64,000 bases of DNA, from the NCBI GenBank assembly GCA_024235595.1, contig JACKMC010000004.1, positions 248,001 to 312,000 on the forward strand, in the 5' to 3' direction. Within the stretch, counting starts at the first letter, position 1. The number at the start of each line of letters is the position of its first letter. The translations under genes and the position numbers were made by a program. This document shows, piece after piece, positions 9,777 to 18,547 of this stretch. The notes beneath the pieces were generated by a model. That model was not told the origin of the DNA and searched no databases. It was given only the letters and a program-made list of their open reading frames with translations. The stretch comes from Zoogloeaceae bacterium (GTDB lineage Bacteria > Pseudomonadota > Gammaproteobacteria > Burkholderiales > Rhodocyclaceae).

Positions 9777-10883
9777 TCAGGGTGCTTCGGGAAACAGCGA
9801 AACCTGAAGCCCGCCGCTCGATTGCTCCGGCTCGGCAAAACGCACACCGACACCGAGCAGTCGCACCCCGCGAGCCTTGCGAGCCACCGCCGTGGCAAGC
9901 AGGGACTGCCATATCGCCGTATCCGGGGCGGCCGACACACACTCTGCCGAGGTGTGCGAGAAATCGTCGAACCGGATCTTGACGAACAGCTTGACGATCG
10001 GCGCCCCCTCCCGAAGTCGGCCGAGTCGGGCCACCAGATCATCGATCAGCGGATCGAGCGCCTCGCGGCACGCCGCTGCATCCGGCAGATCGCTCACGTA
10101 GGTCGTTTCGACCGACAGGGATTTTCGGGGCCGATCGGGCGCCACCGGACGCTCGTCGATTCCCCTGCACAGTCGATGCAACCGCGCCCCGAAGCTCCCG
10201 AAACGATGGGTGAGCTCGGCCAGCGACCAGCTTCTGAGGTCGGCACAGGTCTCGATTCCAAGGCGCCTCATGCGTGCGGCGGTGACCCGCCCCACGCCGA
10301 ACAGCTTGCCGACCGGCAAGGCTGCGACGAACGCGTCGACCTGCTCGGGGCGCACCACGAACTGCCCGTCGGGTTTGTTCCAGTCGCTGGCCACCTTGGC
10401 GATGAACTTGTTCGGCGCAATTCCGGCCGAGGCGGTGATCCCCACCTCGGCGTGGATGCGTGCGCGAATCTCCGCCGCCATCAGCGTAGCGCTGCCGCGA
10501 CAGCGCTCGATGCCCGTGACGTCGAGGTAGGCTTCGTCGAGCGACAAGGGTTCGACCAGCGTCGTGTAGTCGCGATAGATGTCGAGGATCTGACGCGACG
10601 CTGCGCGATAGCGCTCGAAATCGGGTGGCAGCAGAACCAGTTGCGGGCACAGCTTCAAGGCCCTCGCGGTGGACATCGCCGAATGCACGCCAAAGGCACG
10701 CGCTTCGTAATTGCAGGTGGCGATCACCCCCCGGCTTTCGGCCCGCCCACCCACCGCCAGCGGGCGTCCACGCAGCGCGGGCTCGTCACGCATCTCGATC
10801 GCGGCATAGAAGCAATCGCAGTCGCAGTGAATGATCTTGCGCGCGTCGGGATCGCCCCGCGCGGGCCTGTCATCCGCGCCCAC
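9777..10883 (-). CDS. dinB: DNA polymerase IV
   Basis: Y-family translesion polymerase, 368 residues from a GTG start. The catalytic metal ligands are in IHCDCDCFYAAIE and SLDEAYLDVT; the helix-hairpin-helix region KLFGVGRVTAARMRRLGIET and the little-finger domain follow. The far C-terminal VSLFPEAP fits the QL-[SL]-F type beta-clamp binding motif. No in-frame ATG lies close to the conserved start; the GTG at 10883 overlaps the end of the M48 gene by 14 bases and suggests translational coupling. No LexA box was recognised. Confidence 0.93.
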   Translation of the reverse strand: MGADDRPARGDPDARKIIHCDCDCFYAAIEMRDEPALRGRPLAVGGRAESRGVIATCNYEARAFGVHSAMSTARALKLCPQLVLLPPDFERYRAASRQILDIYRDYTTLVEPLSLDEAYLDVTGIERCRGSATLMAAEIRARIHAEVGITASAGIAPNKFIAKVASDWNKPDGQFVVRPEQVDAFVAALPVGKLFGVGRVTAARMRRLGIETCADLRSWSLAELTHRFGSFGARLHRLCRGIDERPVAPDRPRKSLSVETTYVSDLPDAAACREALDPLIDDLVARLGRLREGAPIVKLFVKIRFDDFSHTSAECVSAAPDTAIWQSLLATAVARKARGVRLLGVGVRFAEPEQSSGGLQVSLFPEAP

Positions 10884-11679
10884 TGGCCTGCCTGTAGATC
10901 GGCATGACGCGTGGCAGATGCTTCTGCATCTCGGCAATCCGGTTCTTGCCGCTTGGATGCGTCGACAGCCATTGCGGTGGGCCGCCGGCGCTCGCTGCGC
11001 TCATCTTGCGCCACAGCGAAACGCCCGCACGGGGATCGAAGCCCGCTCGCGCGGAGAGCTCCAGGCCGACGATGTCGGCCTCGCTTTCGTCATCCCGCGA
11101 GAACCGCAGCGTGAGCAGGTTGCCGCCCACCGAAAACAGGTCGGAATAGCGGCCGCCGCCCAGCAGTTCCCCGAGCAGGCTGGCGCCCAACTGGGTCAGC
11201 TGGCTCTTGGCAATGCGTTCGCGGGCATGCTCCTGCAGCGCGTGGGCGATCTCATGCCCCATCACCGCGGCGATCTCGTTCTCGTCGAGCCGCAGGCGCT
11301 CGAGTATCCCGGTGTAAAAGGCGATCTTGCCGCCTGGCATGCAGAATGCGTTGATCTCCTTCGAGTCGATCAGCACCACCTCCCACTGCCATTGCCGCGC
11401 ACGCGCATTGAACTGCAGTGCCTGCGGGATGATGCGCTGCGAGATCGTGCGCAGGCGCCGCAAACGGGGATCGCCCGGCGCGACCAGCGCGCCCTTGCGG
11501 GCAGCCGCCTGCTTGAGCTGATCGAACTGCTTCGCCGCCTGCCCCTCGACGGCTTCGGCCGGCACCAGGCGGGTGAGGCGCGAGGGGGGCGCGACCGCCG
11601 GGGGCGACTGCGCCTGTACCGGCCCGGCGCCGGCAGATGCAAGCAGGACCAGCGCGGCGACGTGCGCTGCCACTTTCAT
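10870..11679 (-). CDS. M48 family metalloprotease, secreted
   Basis: A 269-residue zinc metalloprotease of the M48 (Oma1/LoiP/BepA-like) family with a Sec signal peptide ending near VQAQ (residue 24). The zinc motif HEIAH spans residues 142-146 and the third ligand is in the ESEAD segment. No lipobox is seen, so it is probably periplasmic, and there are no TPR repeats, which makes it LoiP-like rather than BepA-like. A role in outer-membrane protein quality control is inferred from the family. It overlaps dinB downstream and follows aroG after 13 bases. Confidence 0.92.
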   Translation of the reverse strand: MKVAAHVAALVLLASAGAGPVQAQSPPAVAPPSRLTRLVPAEAVEGQAAKQFDQLKQAAARKGALVAPGDPRLRRLRTISQRIIPQALQFNARARQWQWEVVLIDSKEINAFCMPGGKIAFYTGILERLRLDENEIAAVMGHEIAHALQEHARERIAKSQLTQLGASLLGELLGGGRYSDLFSVGGNLLTLRFSRDDESEADIVGLELSARAGFDPRAGVSLWRKMSAASAGGPPQWLSTHPSGKNRIAEMQKHLPRVMPIYRQASGRG

Positions 11680-11692
11680 CGCCGCGGCGCCC

Positions 11693-12778
11693 TCAGTCTC
11701 CCTGGGCGGCGCGTTTCACCCGTCGAGCACGCACCGCCTCGGCCAGGGTATCGAGGACCGTCACGCTGTCTTCCCAGCCGATGCAGGCATCGGTGATGCT
11801 CTTGCCGTACTCGAGCTCGATGCCGGGCTTGAGGTCCTGCCGGCCCTCCTTGAGATGCGACTCCACCATCACGCCGATGATGCGATCGTCCCCCGCCGCC
11901 AGTTGACCGGCGACGTTGCGGGCCACTTCCACCTGCAACTGGTACTTCTTCGAGCTGTTGGCATGCGAGAAATCGATCATCACCTTGCCCGGCACACCGA
12001 AGGCGGCGAGGTCCTTGCAAACAGCAGCGACGCTCTCGGCGTCGTAGTTGGGCCCCTTGCCACCGCGCAGGATGACATGGCAGTCCTCGTTGCCGCGGGT
12101 CGACACGATGGCCGAATGGCCCGCCTTGGTAACCGACAGAAAATGGTGCGGTGCCTGGGCCGCCTTGATCGCATCCACCGCGATCTTGACGTTGCCATCG
12201 GTGCCGTTCTTGAAGCCGACCGGACACGAAAGGCCGGACGCGAGCTCACGGTGCACCTGGCTCTCGGTGGTGCGGGCGCCGATCGCCCCCCAGCTGATCA
12301 GGTCGGCGATGTACTGCGGCGTGATCATGTCGAGGAACTCGGTTCCTGCCGGCAGCCCCAGCTCGTTGATTTCCCAAAGCACCTTGCGGGCGAGGCGCAC
12401 CCCTTCGTTGATGCGGAAGCTGTTGTCGAGGTAGGGGTCGTTGATGAGCCCCTTCCAGCCCACCGTGGTGCGCGGTTTTTCGAAGTAAACCCGCATCACC
12501 ACCAGGAGGTCTTCCGCGAGACGATCCGCTTCGGCCTTGAGTTTGCGCGCGTACTCCATGGCCGCGTCGGTGTCGTGGATCGAGCAAGGGCCGATGATGA
12601 CCAGCAACCTGTCGTCCGCGCCGAACAGAATGCGATGAATCGCCGAGCGCGCCTCGAACGCGACCTCCGCGGAACGTGGAGTGGCCGGGAACTCACGCAG
12701 CACGTGCGCCGGCGGCACGAGCTCCTTGATTTCCTTGATGCGGACGTCGTCGATGTGGATCTTCATTGAGGCGGACAT
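11693..12778 (-). CDS. aroG: 3-deoxy-7-phosphoheptulonate synthase, class I
   Basis: DAHP synthase of the AroF/G/H type, 361 residues. It condenses phosphoenolpyruvate and erythrose 4-phosphate, the first step of the shikimate pathway. The opening DDVRIKEIKELVPP, the IGPCSIHD active-site strand and RGNEDCHVILRGGKGPNYD are typical. The N-terminal region that forms the feedback-binding site in E. coli AroG is retained, so aromatic amino acid inhibition is likely, but the effector cannot be read here. Two starts are possible, 12778 and 12766; the longer is given. Confidence 0.94.
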   Translation of the reverse strand: MSASMKIHIDDVRIKEIKELVPPAHVLREFPATPRSAEVAFEARSAIHRILFGADDRLLVIIGPCSIHDTDAAMEYARKLKAEADRLAEDLLVVMRVYFEKPRTTVGWKGLINDPYLDNSFRINEGVRLARKVLWEINELGLPAGTEFLDMITPQYIADLISWGAIGARTTESQVHRELASGLSCPVGFKNGTDGNVKIAVDAIKAAQAPHHFLSVTKAGHSAIVSTRGNEDCHVILRGGKGPNYDAESVAAVCKDLAAFGVPGKVMIDFSHANSSKKYQLQVEVARNVAGQLAAGDDRIIGVMVESHLKEGRQDLKPGIELEYGKSITDACIGWEDSVTVLDTLAEAVRARRVKRAAQGD

Positions 12779-13091
12779 AGGCTTGCGCGATCGAAATGTA
12801 TTGATTGATATCCTGCGCATTCTAGCCGATCGCAACCCGCGCGCGTGAGCGCTGACAATGCAGACGGGAGCGGGGACGAATCCCCGGCCCGACGCGCTGC
12901 CAGCGCGGGCCCACAGGCACGGGGCGCGAGGCCACCAGGCGAACGGCGCCCTGCCGCTCCGGCCGGCGCATCGAGCGATGGCCCGCGCCGTCTCGCCGCG
13001 ACAGCGAATGCCGCGTTGTAGAATCCGCACCTGCGGCCAGCCCGATGACGACTGCCTTCCGACACGCCACAAACCTTTGCCCAGGGATGAA
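12779..13091. other. Divergent intergenic region aroG/msrQ
   Basis: 313 bases between the divergent aroG and msrQ. No gene is supported; frames on both strands are arginine-rich shadows. An AT-rich stretch near 12795-12815 (around ATGTATTGATTGATATCC) is the likeliest promoter area for aroG. No msrP catalytic-subunit gene is present here, although msrP normally precedes msrQ. Confidence 0.5.
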
Positions 13092-13781
13092 ATGACCCGA
13101 ACCTCAAGCACACTCTCCGCGCCCTCCGCTGCGACGATAGCGGCCGTCAAGGCGGCACTGTTCGTCATCTGCCTGATCCCCGCGGCATTGCTCTGCCGGG
13201 ATGCCTACAACGGCGTGCTGGGCGAGGACCCGATCGAAACGATCGCCCGAGCGAGCGGCGAATGGACGCTGCGCATGCTCCTCTTCACTCTCGCGATGAC
13301 GCCGCTGCGACGGATCTCGGGGCTGCATTGGCTGCTGCGACTGCGACGCATGCTGGGCCTTTTCGCCTTCGCCTACGGCTGCGCGCACCTCTTCACCTAC
13401 GTGTGGCTCGACCAGTCCTTCGACTTCACGGCGATTGCCCTGGACATCATCGAGCGGCCGTTCATTGCCGTCGGCTTCGCCGCCTTCGCGTTGATGACCC
13501 CCCTCGCCCTGACTTCAAACGCCTACATGGTCAGGCGGCTTGGCGGCCGACAATGGCAGAGCCTGCACCGCTCGATTTACGCGATCGCGATCATGGCCGT
13601 GGTGCACCTGTGGTGGATGACAGAGAAGGATCCCGTCTGGCCGATCGTCTACACGCTCATTCTCGCGCTGTTGCTGGGCATGCGCGCCTGGTGGCGCAAC
13701 CAGGAACGCGAGCGGCAATTGGCCGGTGCCTATCTGCGTCAACCCGGACCCGGGAAGGTCATAAGGATCATCGCGAAATAG
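13092..13781 (+). CDS. msrQ: Heme-binding membrane subunit MsrQ (YedZ)
   Basis: A 229-residue integral membrane protein of the ferric-reductase-like transmembrane family. MsrQ passes quinone-derived electrons to the periplasmic molybdoenzyme MsrP, which repairs methionine sulfoxide. About six membrane helices are visible. Candidate heme ligands are the histidines in YGCAHLFTYVW and in the LHRSIYAIAIMAVVHLWW helix. The partner gene msrP is absent from both sides, so the electron acceptor must be encoded elsewhere or differ. The nearby mog gene, needed for molybdenum cofactor, is on the opposite strand. Confidence 0.88.
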   Translation: MTRTSSTLSAPSAATIAAVKAALFVICLIPAALLCRDAYNGVLGEDPIETIARASGEWTLRMLLFTLAMTPLRRISGLHWLLRLRRMLGLFAFAYGCAHLFTYVWLDQSFDFTAIALDIIERPFIAVGFAAFALMTPLALTSNAYMVRRLGGRQWQSLHRSIYAIAIMAVVHLWWMTEKDPVWPIVYTLILALLLGMRAWWRNQERERQLAGAYLRQPGPGKVIRIIAK

Positions 13782-13826
13782 CCGGCCGGTCGCCCACAAG
13801 CCGATCGATCTCGCAGGCCGGCCCGC

Positions 13827-14417
13827 TCAATCCTTCTTGCGCAGCGCCGATTTCGGGCGAAACGCCTTGACCACGGATTCGTCGGTCTCGATATAGGGGC
13901 CGCCGATGAGGTCGATGCAATAGGGTACCGCGGCGAAGATTCCCGGTACGACGACCTTGCCCTCGCCATCGCGCACGCCCTCGAGCGTCTCGCGGATCGA
14001 TTTCGGCTGGCCGGGCAGGTTGAGGATCAGGCAGCGTCCGCGGATGGCGCCGACCTGGCGGGACAGGATGGCCGTCGGCACGAAGTGCAGCGAGATCTGC
14101 CGCATCTGTTCGCCGAAGCCCGGCATCAGGCGATCCGCCACGGCCATGGTCGCTTCCGGGGTGAGATCGCGCGGTGCTGGTCCGGTACCGCCGGAGGTCA
14201 GCAGCAACTGGCAGCCCTGCTCGTCGCAAAGCTCGATCAGGGTCCGCTCGATCGTCGCCCGGTCGTCGGGAATCAGCCGCTCCACCCCCACCCACGGAGA
14301 ACTGAGCGCGGCACTGCACCAGTCACGCAGGGCAGGAATGCCCTTGTCTTCATAAACGCCACCCGAGGCGCGGTCGCTGACCGACACGAGCCCCAGCTTC
14401 AGGGTTTCATCACTCAT
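13827..14417 (-). CDS. mog: Molybdopterin adenylyltransferase
   Basis: A 196-residue MogA-type enzyme that adenylylates molybdopterin before molybdate insertion. The MPT-binding signature LLLTSGGTGPAPRDLTPEA and the C-terminal LNLPGQPKSIRE are clear. It overlaps the 3' end of the darP gene by 8 bases and is probably translated after it. Molybdoenzymes are common in denitrifying Rhodocyclales, which would need this activity. Confidence 0.94.
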   Translation of the reverse strand: MSDETLKLGLVSVSDRASGGVYEDKGIPALRDWCSAALSSPWVGVERLIPDDRATIERTLIELCDEQGCQLLLTSGGTGPAPRDLTPEATMAVADRLMPGFGEQMRQISLHFVPTAILSRQVGAIRGRCLILNLPGQPKSIRETLEGVRDGEGKVVVPGIFAAVPYCIDLIGGPYIETDESVVKAFRPKSALRKKD

Positions 14418-14961
14418 CTTCCTGCTCCTGCGACGTTTCGATCCACGCCTCGTCGCGGCCGTTGCCGCTCTCGAGCGCCTTCAACTCCCGGAACAATTCG
14501 CGAAACGCGCGCGGCGGCTTGCCCTGCTCACGCTCCTTCAAGGCATTGCGGCGCAGCACCTTGAGGCGCTGGAGGTCGGCGCCCGGCCAGGTTTCGGCAA
14601 TTTCGTGCAACACCTTCTCATCCTCGATGAGTTTCTCGCGCAGGCGCTCGAGACGATGCTGGCGCGCCGTCTCCTCGCGCGAATTGCCGGCGAGCGCGTC
14701 GAGCGCATCGTGGATGGGCTGCGGATCGACGCTGCGCATCAGGCGTCCGACGAACTGCGTTTGTCGACGCCGTGCCCCGTGGCTGGTGATGCGCTGGGCC
14801 TCGAGCACCGCGGCGAGCAGCGCTTCGGGGATCGGCATCCTGCGCAACTGCTCCCTGGAGAGGCCGATCAGCGCCTCCCCGAGCTCCTGCAGGGCATGCA
14901 TCTCCTTCTTGCGCTGCGTCTTGCTCGGCAGTTGATCTTCGGAAAGCTCTTGGTCGTCCAT
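14410..14961 (-). CDS. darP: Ribosome biogenesis factor DarP (YjgA)
   Basis: A 183-residue, highly charged helical protein of the YjgA/DarP family that associates with late 50S precursors. Family hallmarks are the start region PSKTQRKKEMHALQELGEAL, the IPEALLAAVLEAQRI segment and the QFVGRLMRSVD motif. The start at 14961 is the first ATG before this conserved part; an earlier ATG at 15012 lies in the divergent promoter region. It is head-to-head with pmbA, an arrangement conserved in many beta- and gammaproteobacteria. Confidence 0.92.
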   Translation of the reverse strand: MDDQELSEDQLPSKTQRKKEMHALQELGEALIGLSREQLRRMPIPEALLAAVLEAQRITSHGARRRQTQFVGRLMRSVDPQPIHDALDALAGNSREETARQHRLERLREKLIEDEKVLHEIAETWPGADLQRLKVLRRNALKEREQGKPPRAFRELFRELKALESGNGRDEAWIETSQEQEDE

Positions 14962-15026
14962 GTTGAAGCGGCTGCAGGGTGGAAAGGGTAAGATTATAGC
15001 CCTTCGCCTCAACCAGCCCGAACGCC

Positions 15027-16367
15027 ATGTCAGACAAAGGTTTCAGCTTCGCTCCGGAAGCGCTGCGCGAAATTGCCAGCGACATCCTCAGGTTTGCCCG
15101 TGAAGGCGGCGCGTCAGCCTGCGAAACCGACGTCTCCGAAGGGTTCGGGCAGACCGTCTCGGTGCGCAAGGGCGAGGTCGACACCATCGAATACAACCGC
15201 GACAAGGGTATCGGCGTGAGCGTCTATATCGGGCAGCAGCGCGGCTATGCGTCGACCTCCGATTTCTCGACCGCCGCGCTCAGGGCCACGGTCGACGCGG
15301 CGCTTTCGATCGCCCGATTCACCGCCCCGGATCCATGCGCCGCGCTCGCCGAGAAGGAACTGCTGGCGACCGAGTTTCCCGACCTGGACCTGTTTCATCC
15401 ATGGCAGCTCGACGTCGAGGCCGCGATCGAGCTCGCCCGCAATTGCGAGCAGGCTGCGTTCGACACCAGCAGCAGGATCACCAACTCCGAGGGCGCGAAC
15501 GCCTCGACCCAGCAGTCACAGTTCGTGTCCGCAAACAGCCTGGGATTCATGGGCGGCTTTGCCACTTCGCGCCACTCGCTCTCCTGCTCGGTGATCGCCG
15601 GCGAGTCAGACGGCATGCAGCGCGACGACTGGTACGACAGCCGCCGCGACCCGCGCGAGCTGATGTCGGCCGAAGAGATCGGACGCATGGCCGCGCGGCG
15701 TGCCGAAGCGCGCCTCGGTTCGCGCAAGATCAAGACCTGCGAAGTGCCGGTGCTGTTCGAGGCACCGCTGGCGGCATCGCTGCTCGGCAACTTCGTTTCC
15801 GCGACCAGCGGTGGCGCGCTTTACCGCAAGGCATCCTTCCTGCTCGACAGTCTCGGCAAGCAGATCTTCTCGCCCGTCGTGCAGATCCGTGAGCGGCCTC
15901 ACCTGCCCAAGGGCTTCGGCTCCAGCCCGTTCGATGACGACGGGGTGGCCACCCATGACCGGGACGTGGTCAGGGACGGTGTGCTGCAGGGTTATTTCCT
16001 TGGCTGTTATTCGGCACGCAAGCTCGGCATGACCACCACCGGAAACGCCGGGGGCGCCCACAACCTGCTCCTCGCACCCGGAGACCGCGATTTCGAGGGC
16101 ATGCTCAAGCTGATGGATCGTGGATTGCTGCTGACCGAGGTCCTGGGCCACGGCGTAAACTACGTCACGGGCGACTACTCACGCGGCGCGGCCGGTTTCT
16201 GGGTCGAGAACGGCAAGATCGTGCACCCGGTCGAGGAGATCACCATCGCCGGCAACCTCGCAGAGATGTTCAAGGGCATCGTCGAATCGGGCAACGACGT
16301 ATTCTCCCGCGGGTCGAAACAGAGCGGCTCGATTCTCGTCGACCGCATGAAGCTCGCGGGCAGCTGA
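15027..16367 (+). CDS. pmbA: Metalloprotease PmbA (TldE)
   Basis: A 446-residue PmbA/TldE family protein, normally the partner of TldD in a heterodimeric protease that processes microcin B17 and degrades CcdA. The C-terminal signature LGHGVNYVTGDYSRGAAGFWVENG is diagnostic. Family members use TldD for the zinc site; TldD is not in this window. The gene is divergent from darP and ends just before a strong terminator. Confidence 0.94.
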   Translation: MSDKGFSFAPEALREIASDILRFAREGGASACETDVSEGFGQTVSVRKGEVDTIEYNRDKGIGVSVYIGQQRGYASTSDFSTAALRATVDAALSIARFTAPDPCAALAEKELLATEFPDLDLFHPWQLDVEAAIELARNCEQAAFDTSSRITNSEGANASTQQSQFVSANSLGFMGGFATSRHSLSCSVIAGESDGMQRDDWYDSRRDPRELMSAEEIGRMAARRAEARLGSRKIKTCEVPVLFEAPLAASLLGNFVSATSGGALYRKASFLLDSLGKQIFSPVVQIRERPHLPKGFGSSPFDDDGVATHDRDVVRDGVLQGYFLGCYSARKLGMTTTGNAGGAHNLLLAPGDRDFEGMLKLMDRGLLLTEVLGHGVNYVTGDYSRGAAGFWVENGKIVHPVEEITIAGNLAEMFKGIVESGNDVFSRGSKQSGSILVDRMKLAGS

Positions 16368-16409
16368 AACGTTTTCGGGAGCTCGGCGGGTTCCCTGAAG
16401 CGTTTTTTT
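16368..16409 (+). terminator. Rho-independent terminator after pmbA
   Basis: A 13-base stem with one mismatch and two G-U pairs (arms 16368-16380 and 16392-16404), an 11-base loop and a run of seven T at 16403-16409. It begins at the base after the pmbA stop codon. Confidence 0.8.
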
Positions 16410-16553
16410 ACCTTTTCGAGACCTTTTGCACGCCGAAGGATCCTCCGGCGTCCGCAAATCGGGCCGGCGATTGGGAAAACCCCAATAGCTAGCGCATTCG
16501 GCACTCGGCTATCGTCCCCCAGTCGATTTACAACAAACATAGCGAGGAGAGTT

Positions 16554-17648
16554 ATGGAGCGTCGTTCATTCCTAAAGAAGGCCGGTGTCAGCGTTGCAGC
16601 CGGGGCATCGATGGCCACCCTGTCGAAGGCGGCCCTTGCCGCTGACCTGCCCACCATCAAGTGGCGCCTGGCCTCCAGCTTTCCGAAGAGCCTGGACACC
16701 ATCTATGGTGCAGCCGACGTATTCACCAAGCGGGTCAGCGAAGCGACCGGCGGCAAGTTCGAGATCCGTCCTTTTGCCGGTGGTGAAATCGTGCCGGCAT
16801 TCTCGGTGATGGATTCGGTCAAGGACGGCACCGTCGAGTGCGGCCACACTGCCAGCTACTACACCTTCGGAAAGGATCCCACCTTCGCACTGGACTGCGC
16901 CGTTCCCTTCGGCCTCAACTTCCGCCAGTTCGCGGCATGGACCAAGCACGGCGGCGGCCTGGAGTTGCTGCGGGAGTTCTTCGCCACGCACAACATCACC
17001 AACTTCCCGATGGGCAACACCGGGGCACAGATGGGCGGCTGGTTCCGCAAGGAAATCAAGACCGTCAAGGATCTCGATGGCCTCAAGTTCCGGGTCGGGG
17101 GCTTTGCCGGCAAGGTGTTGGCCAAGCTCGGCACGGTGCCCCAGCAGATTCCGGGCGGCGACATCTATCAGTCGCTCGAGAAGGGCACCATCGACGCCGC
17201 GGAATGGGTCGGCCCCTACGATGACGAGAAGCTCGGCTTCAACAAGGTCGCGCCGTTCTACTACTATCCGGGCTGGTGGGAAGGCGGTCCCAACCTCTCG
17301 CTCTATATCAACAAGAAGCTGTGGGACGGTCTGCCCAAGGAGTATCAGGCGATCGTCATCGCAGCGGCAGCCGAAGCCGACATCGACATGATGTCGAAGT
17401 ACGATGCGAAGAACCCGGCCGCGCTCAAGCGGCTCGTTGCCGGCGGCGCCAAGCTTCGCCCCTTCCCGCTGCCCGTCATGGAGGCCTGTTTCAAGGCCGC
17501 CCAAGAGGTGTATGCCGAGGTCGGCAAGGAGAACCCGACCTTCAAGAAGATCCACGACCACATGACCGCATTCCAGAAGGATCAGGTGCTGTGGCAGAGC
17601 GTCACCGAAGGAAACTTCGACCGCTTCATGCAGAGTCGCAAGCTCTGA
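16554..17648 (+). CDS. TRAP transporter substrate-binding protein (DctP family)
   Basis: A 364-residue periplasmic solute receptor of the TRAP type. The N-terminus has a Tat signal: twin arginines in MERRSFLKKAG, then a hydrophobic stretch ending near AALAAD, which implies folded export. The conserved region containing KVLAKLGTVPQQIPGGDIYQ and the DAAEWVGPYDD segment are typical of 2-oxo acid or hydroxy-acid receptors. No TRAP membrane subunits (DctQ/DctM) are adjacent, so it is an orphan receptor here. Its monocistronic nature is supported by terminators on both sides. Confidence 0.9.
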   Translation: MERRSFLKKAGVSVAAGASMATLSKAALAADLPTIKWRLASSFPKSLDTIYGAADVFTKRVSEATGGKFEIRPFAGGEIVPAFSVMDSVKDGTVECGHTASYYTFGKDPTFALDCAVPFGLNFRQFAAWTKHGGGLELLREFFATHNITNFPMGNTGAQMGGWFRKEIKTVKDLDGLKFRVGGFAGKVLAKLGTVPQQIPGGDIYQSLEKGTIDAAEWVGPYDDEKLGFNKVAPFYYYPGWWEGGPNLSLYINKKLWDGLPKEYQAIVIAAAAEADIDMMSKYDAKNPAALKRLVAGGAKLRPFPLPVMEACFKAAQEVYAEVGKENPTFKKIHDHMTAFQKDQVLWQSVTEGNFDRFMQSRKL

Positions 17649-17691
17649 TCGACTCTCCAGCGGCGCGCCGAGCGCGCCGCCTCGGAACGCA

Positions 17692-17717
17692 AACGCCCCG
17701 CGATGCGGGGCGTTTTT
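17692..17717 (+). terminator. Rho-independent terminator after the TRAP receptor gene
   Basis: Perfect 10-base stem (17692-17701 and 17705-17714) with a three-base loop GAT, followed by T residues continuing to 17717. It lies between the convergent TRAP receptor gene and the pilE-like gene. Confidence 0.85.
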
Positions 17718-17759
17718 CATTGTCGATACGGACCGGTGTTGGGTCGCCGCGACGACCGA

Positions 17760-18212
17760 TCACCAGCAGGCACTGACCGCCTTGCCGCATCCTCCGCCAA
17801 CGCCTTTCGAAGCTTGCTGGTTGTAGGTGAGCGTGCAACCACACTTCTTGTCGCCGGTCGCCTGGGTGCCCTTCGGCTGCGCCTGCAGCGAGTAGGTCGA
17901 GGCGGTCGGCTCGCCCGCGCCGAAGGCAAAGGTGTAAAAACCGTTCAGGTCCGTCACGCACTGCAGGGTCGCCGGGAGTCCAACCACATACGTCATGTTG
18001 AGGGTGTAGTTGCGCTCCAGGAACTGGGCGTTTTCCAGAATGCAACCCTGCGCGAGACCGCGCCGCGAATCGATCACGTACTGCGTATAGGATGGATAGG
18101 CGATCGCCGCGAGAATCCCCATGATTGCAACAACGATCATGAGCTCGATCAGCGTCATCCCCCCGCTCGAGGCCGGCAGGCCGGCACTGAAAGAACCACG
18201 CGAGCGCTTCAT
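17760..18212 (-). CDS. pilE: Type IV minor pilin, PilE-like
   Basis: A 150-residue type IV pilin-like protein. The prepilin peptidase site is SGG-MTLIELMIVVAIMGILAAIAYPSY with the conserved E5 and a basic leader. The C-terminal region has cysteines (KKCGCTLTY and GGGCGKAVSACW) that can form the terminal disulfide loop. It is the last gene of a fimT-pilVWX-pilY1 operon and overlaps the preceding gene by an ATGA, the place of the minor pilin PilE in Pseudomonas rather than of a major pilin. Confidence 0.9.
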   Translation of the reverse strand: MKRSRGSFSAGLPASSGGMTLIELMIVVAIMGILAAIAYPSYTQYVIDSRRGLAQGCILENAQFLERNYTLNMTYVVGLPATLQCVTDLNGFYTFAFGAGEPTASTYSLQAQPKGTQATGDKKCGCTLTYNQQASKGVGGGCGKAVSACW

Positions 18213-18547
18213 CTCGTTTCCTTCGGCCTGAACCAGAGCGTTTCCAGGGTCCCGTTCTCGTTCAACTGAAAGCCCGCGGTGCCCCCCAGCGGGACGTCCG
18301 CAAGCCGCCCGACGGCCTTGAGATCCCCATGGTTGCCGGAATAGATGCGCGTTTGCGCGGTCACCCGGTAGGCCTTGCCGGCGATCCACACCGTCGAGCC
18401 CGCGGCGTCGACCCGATTGACTGCTCCCTCGGTTTCGTAGTGGCCCAGCGAGAATCCCGGCGGCAACTCCTGTGCCCCCGCGGGAAGGCTCATCGACCCT
18501 GCCATCAGGGCCACCAGTAGTACGCATGCATCAAGCTTCATGTTCAT
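18209..18547 (-). CDS. Small exported protein, PilY2-like by position
   Basis: A 112-residue protein with a Sec signal peptide (cleavage near PAGA-QE) and a short beta-rich domain containing GSTVWIAGKAYRVTAQT. It overlaps both neighbours by ATGA, sitting exactly between pilY1 and pilE, the position of pilY2 in Pseudomonas aeruginosa. The sequence itself I cannot tie firmly to PilY2, so the name rests on synteny. Probably a periplasmic accessory of PilY1 or pilus assembly. Confidence 0.7.
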   Translation of the reverse strand: MNMKLDACVLLVALMAGSMSLPAGAQELPPGFSLGHYETEGAVNRVDAAGSTVWIAGKAYRVTAQTRIYSGNHGDLKAVGRLADVPLGGTAGFQLNENGTLETLWFRPKETR

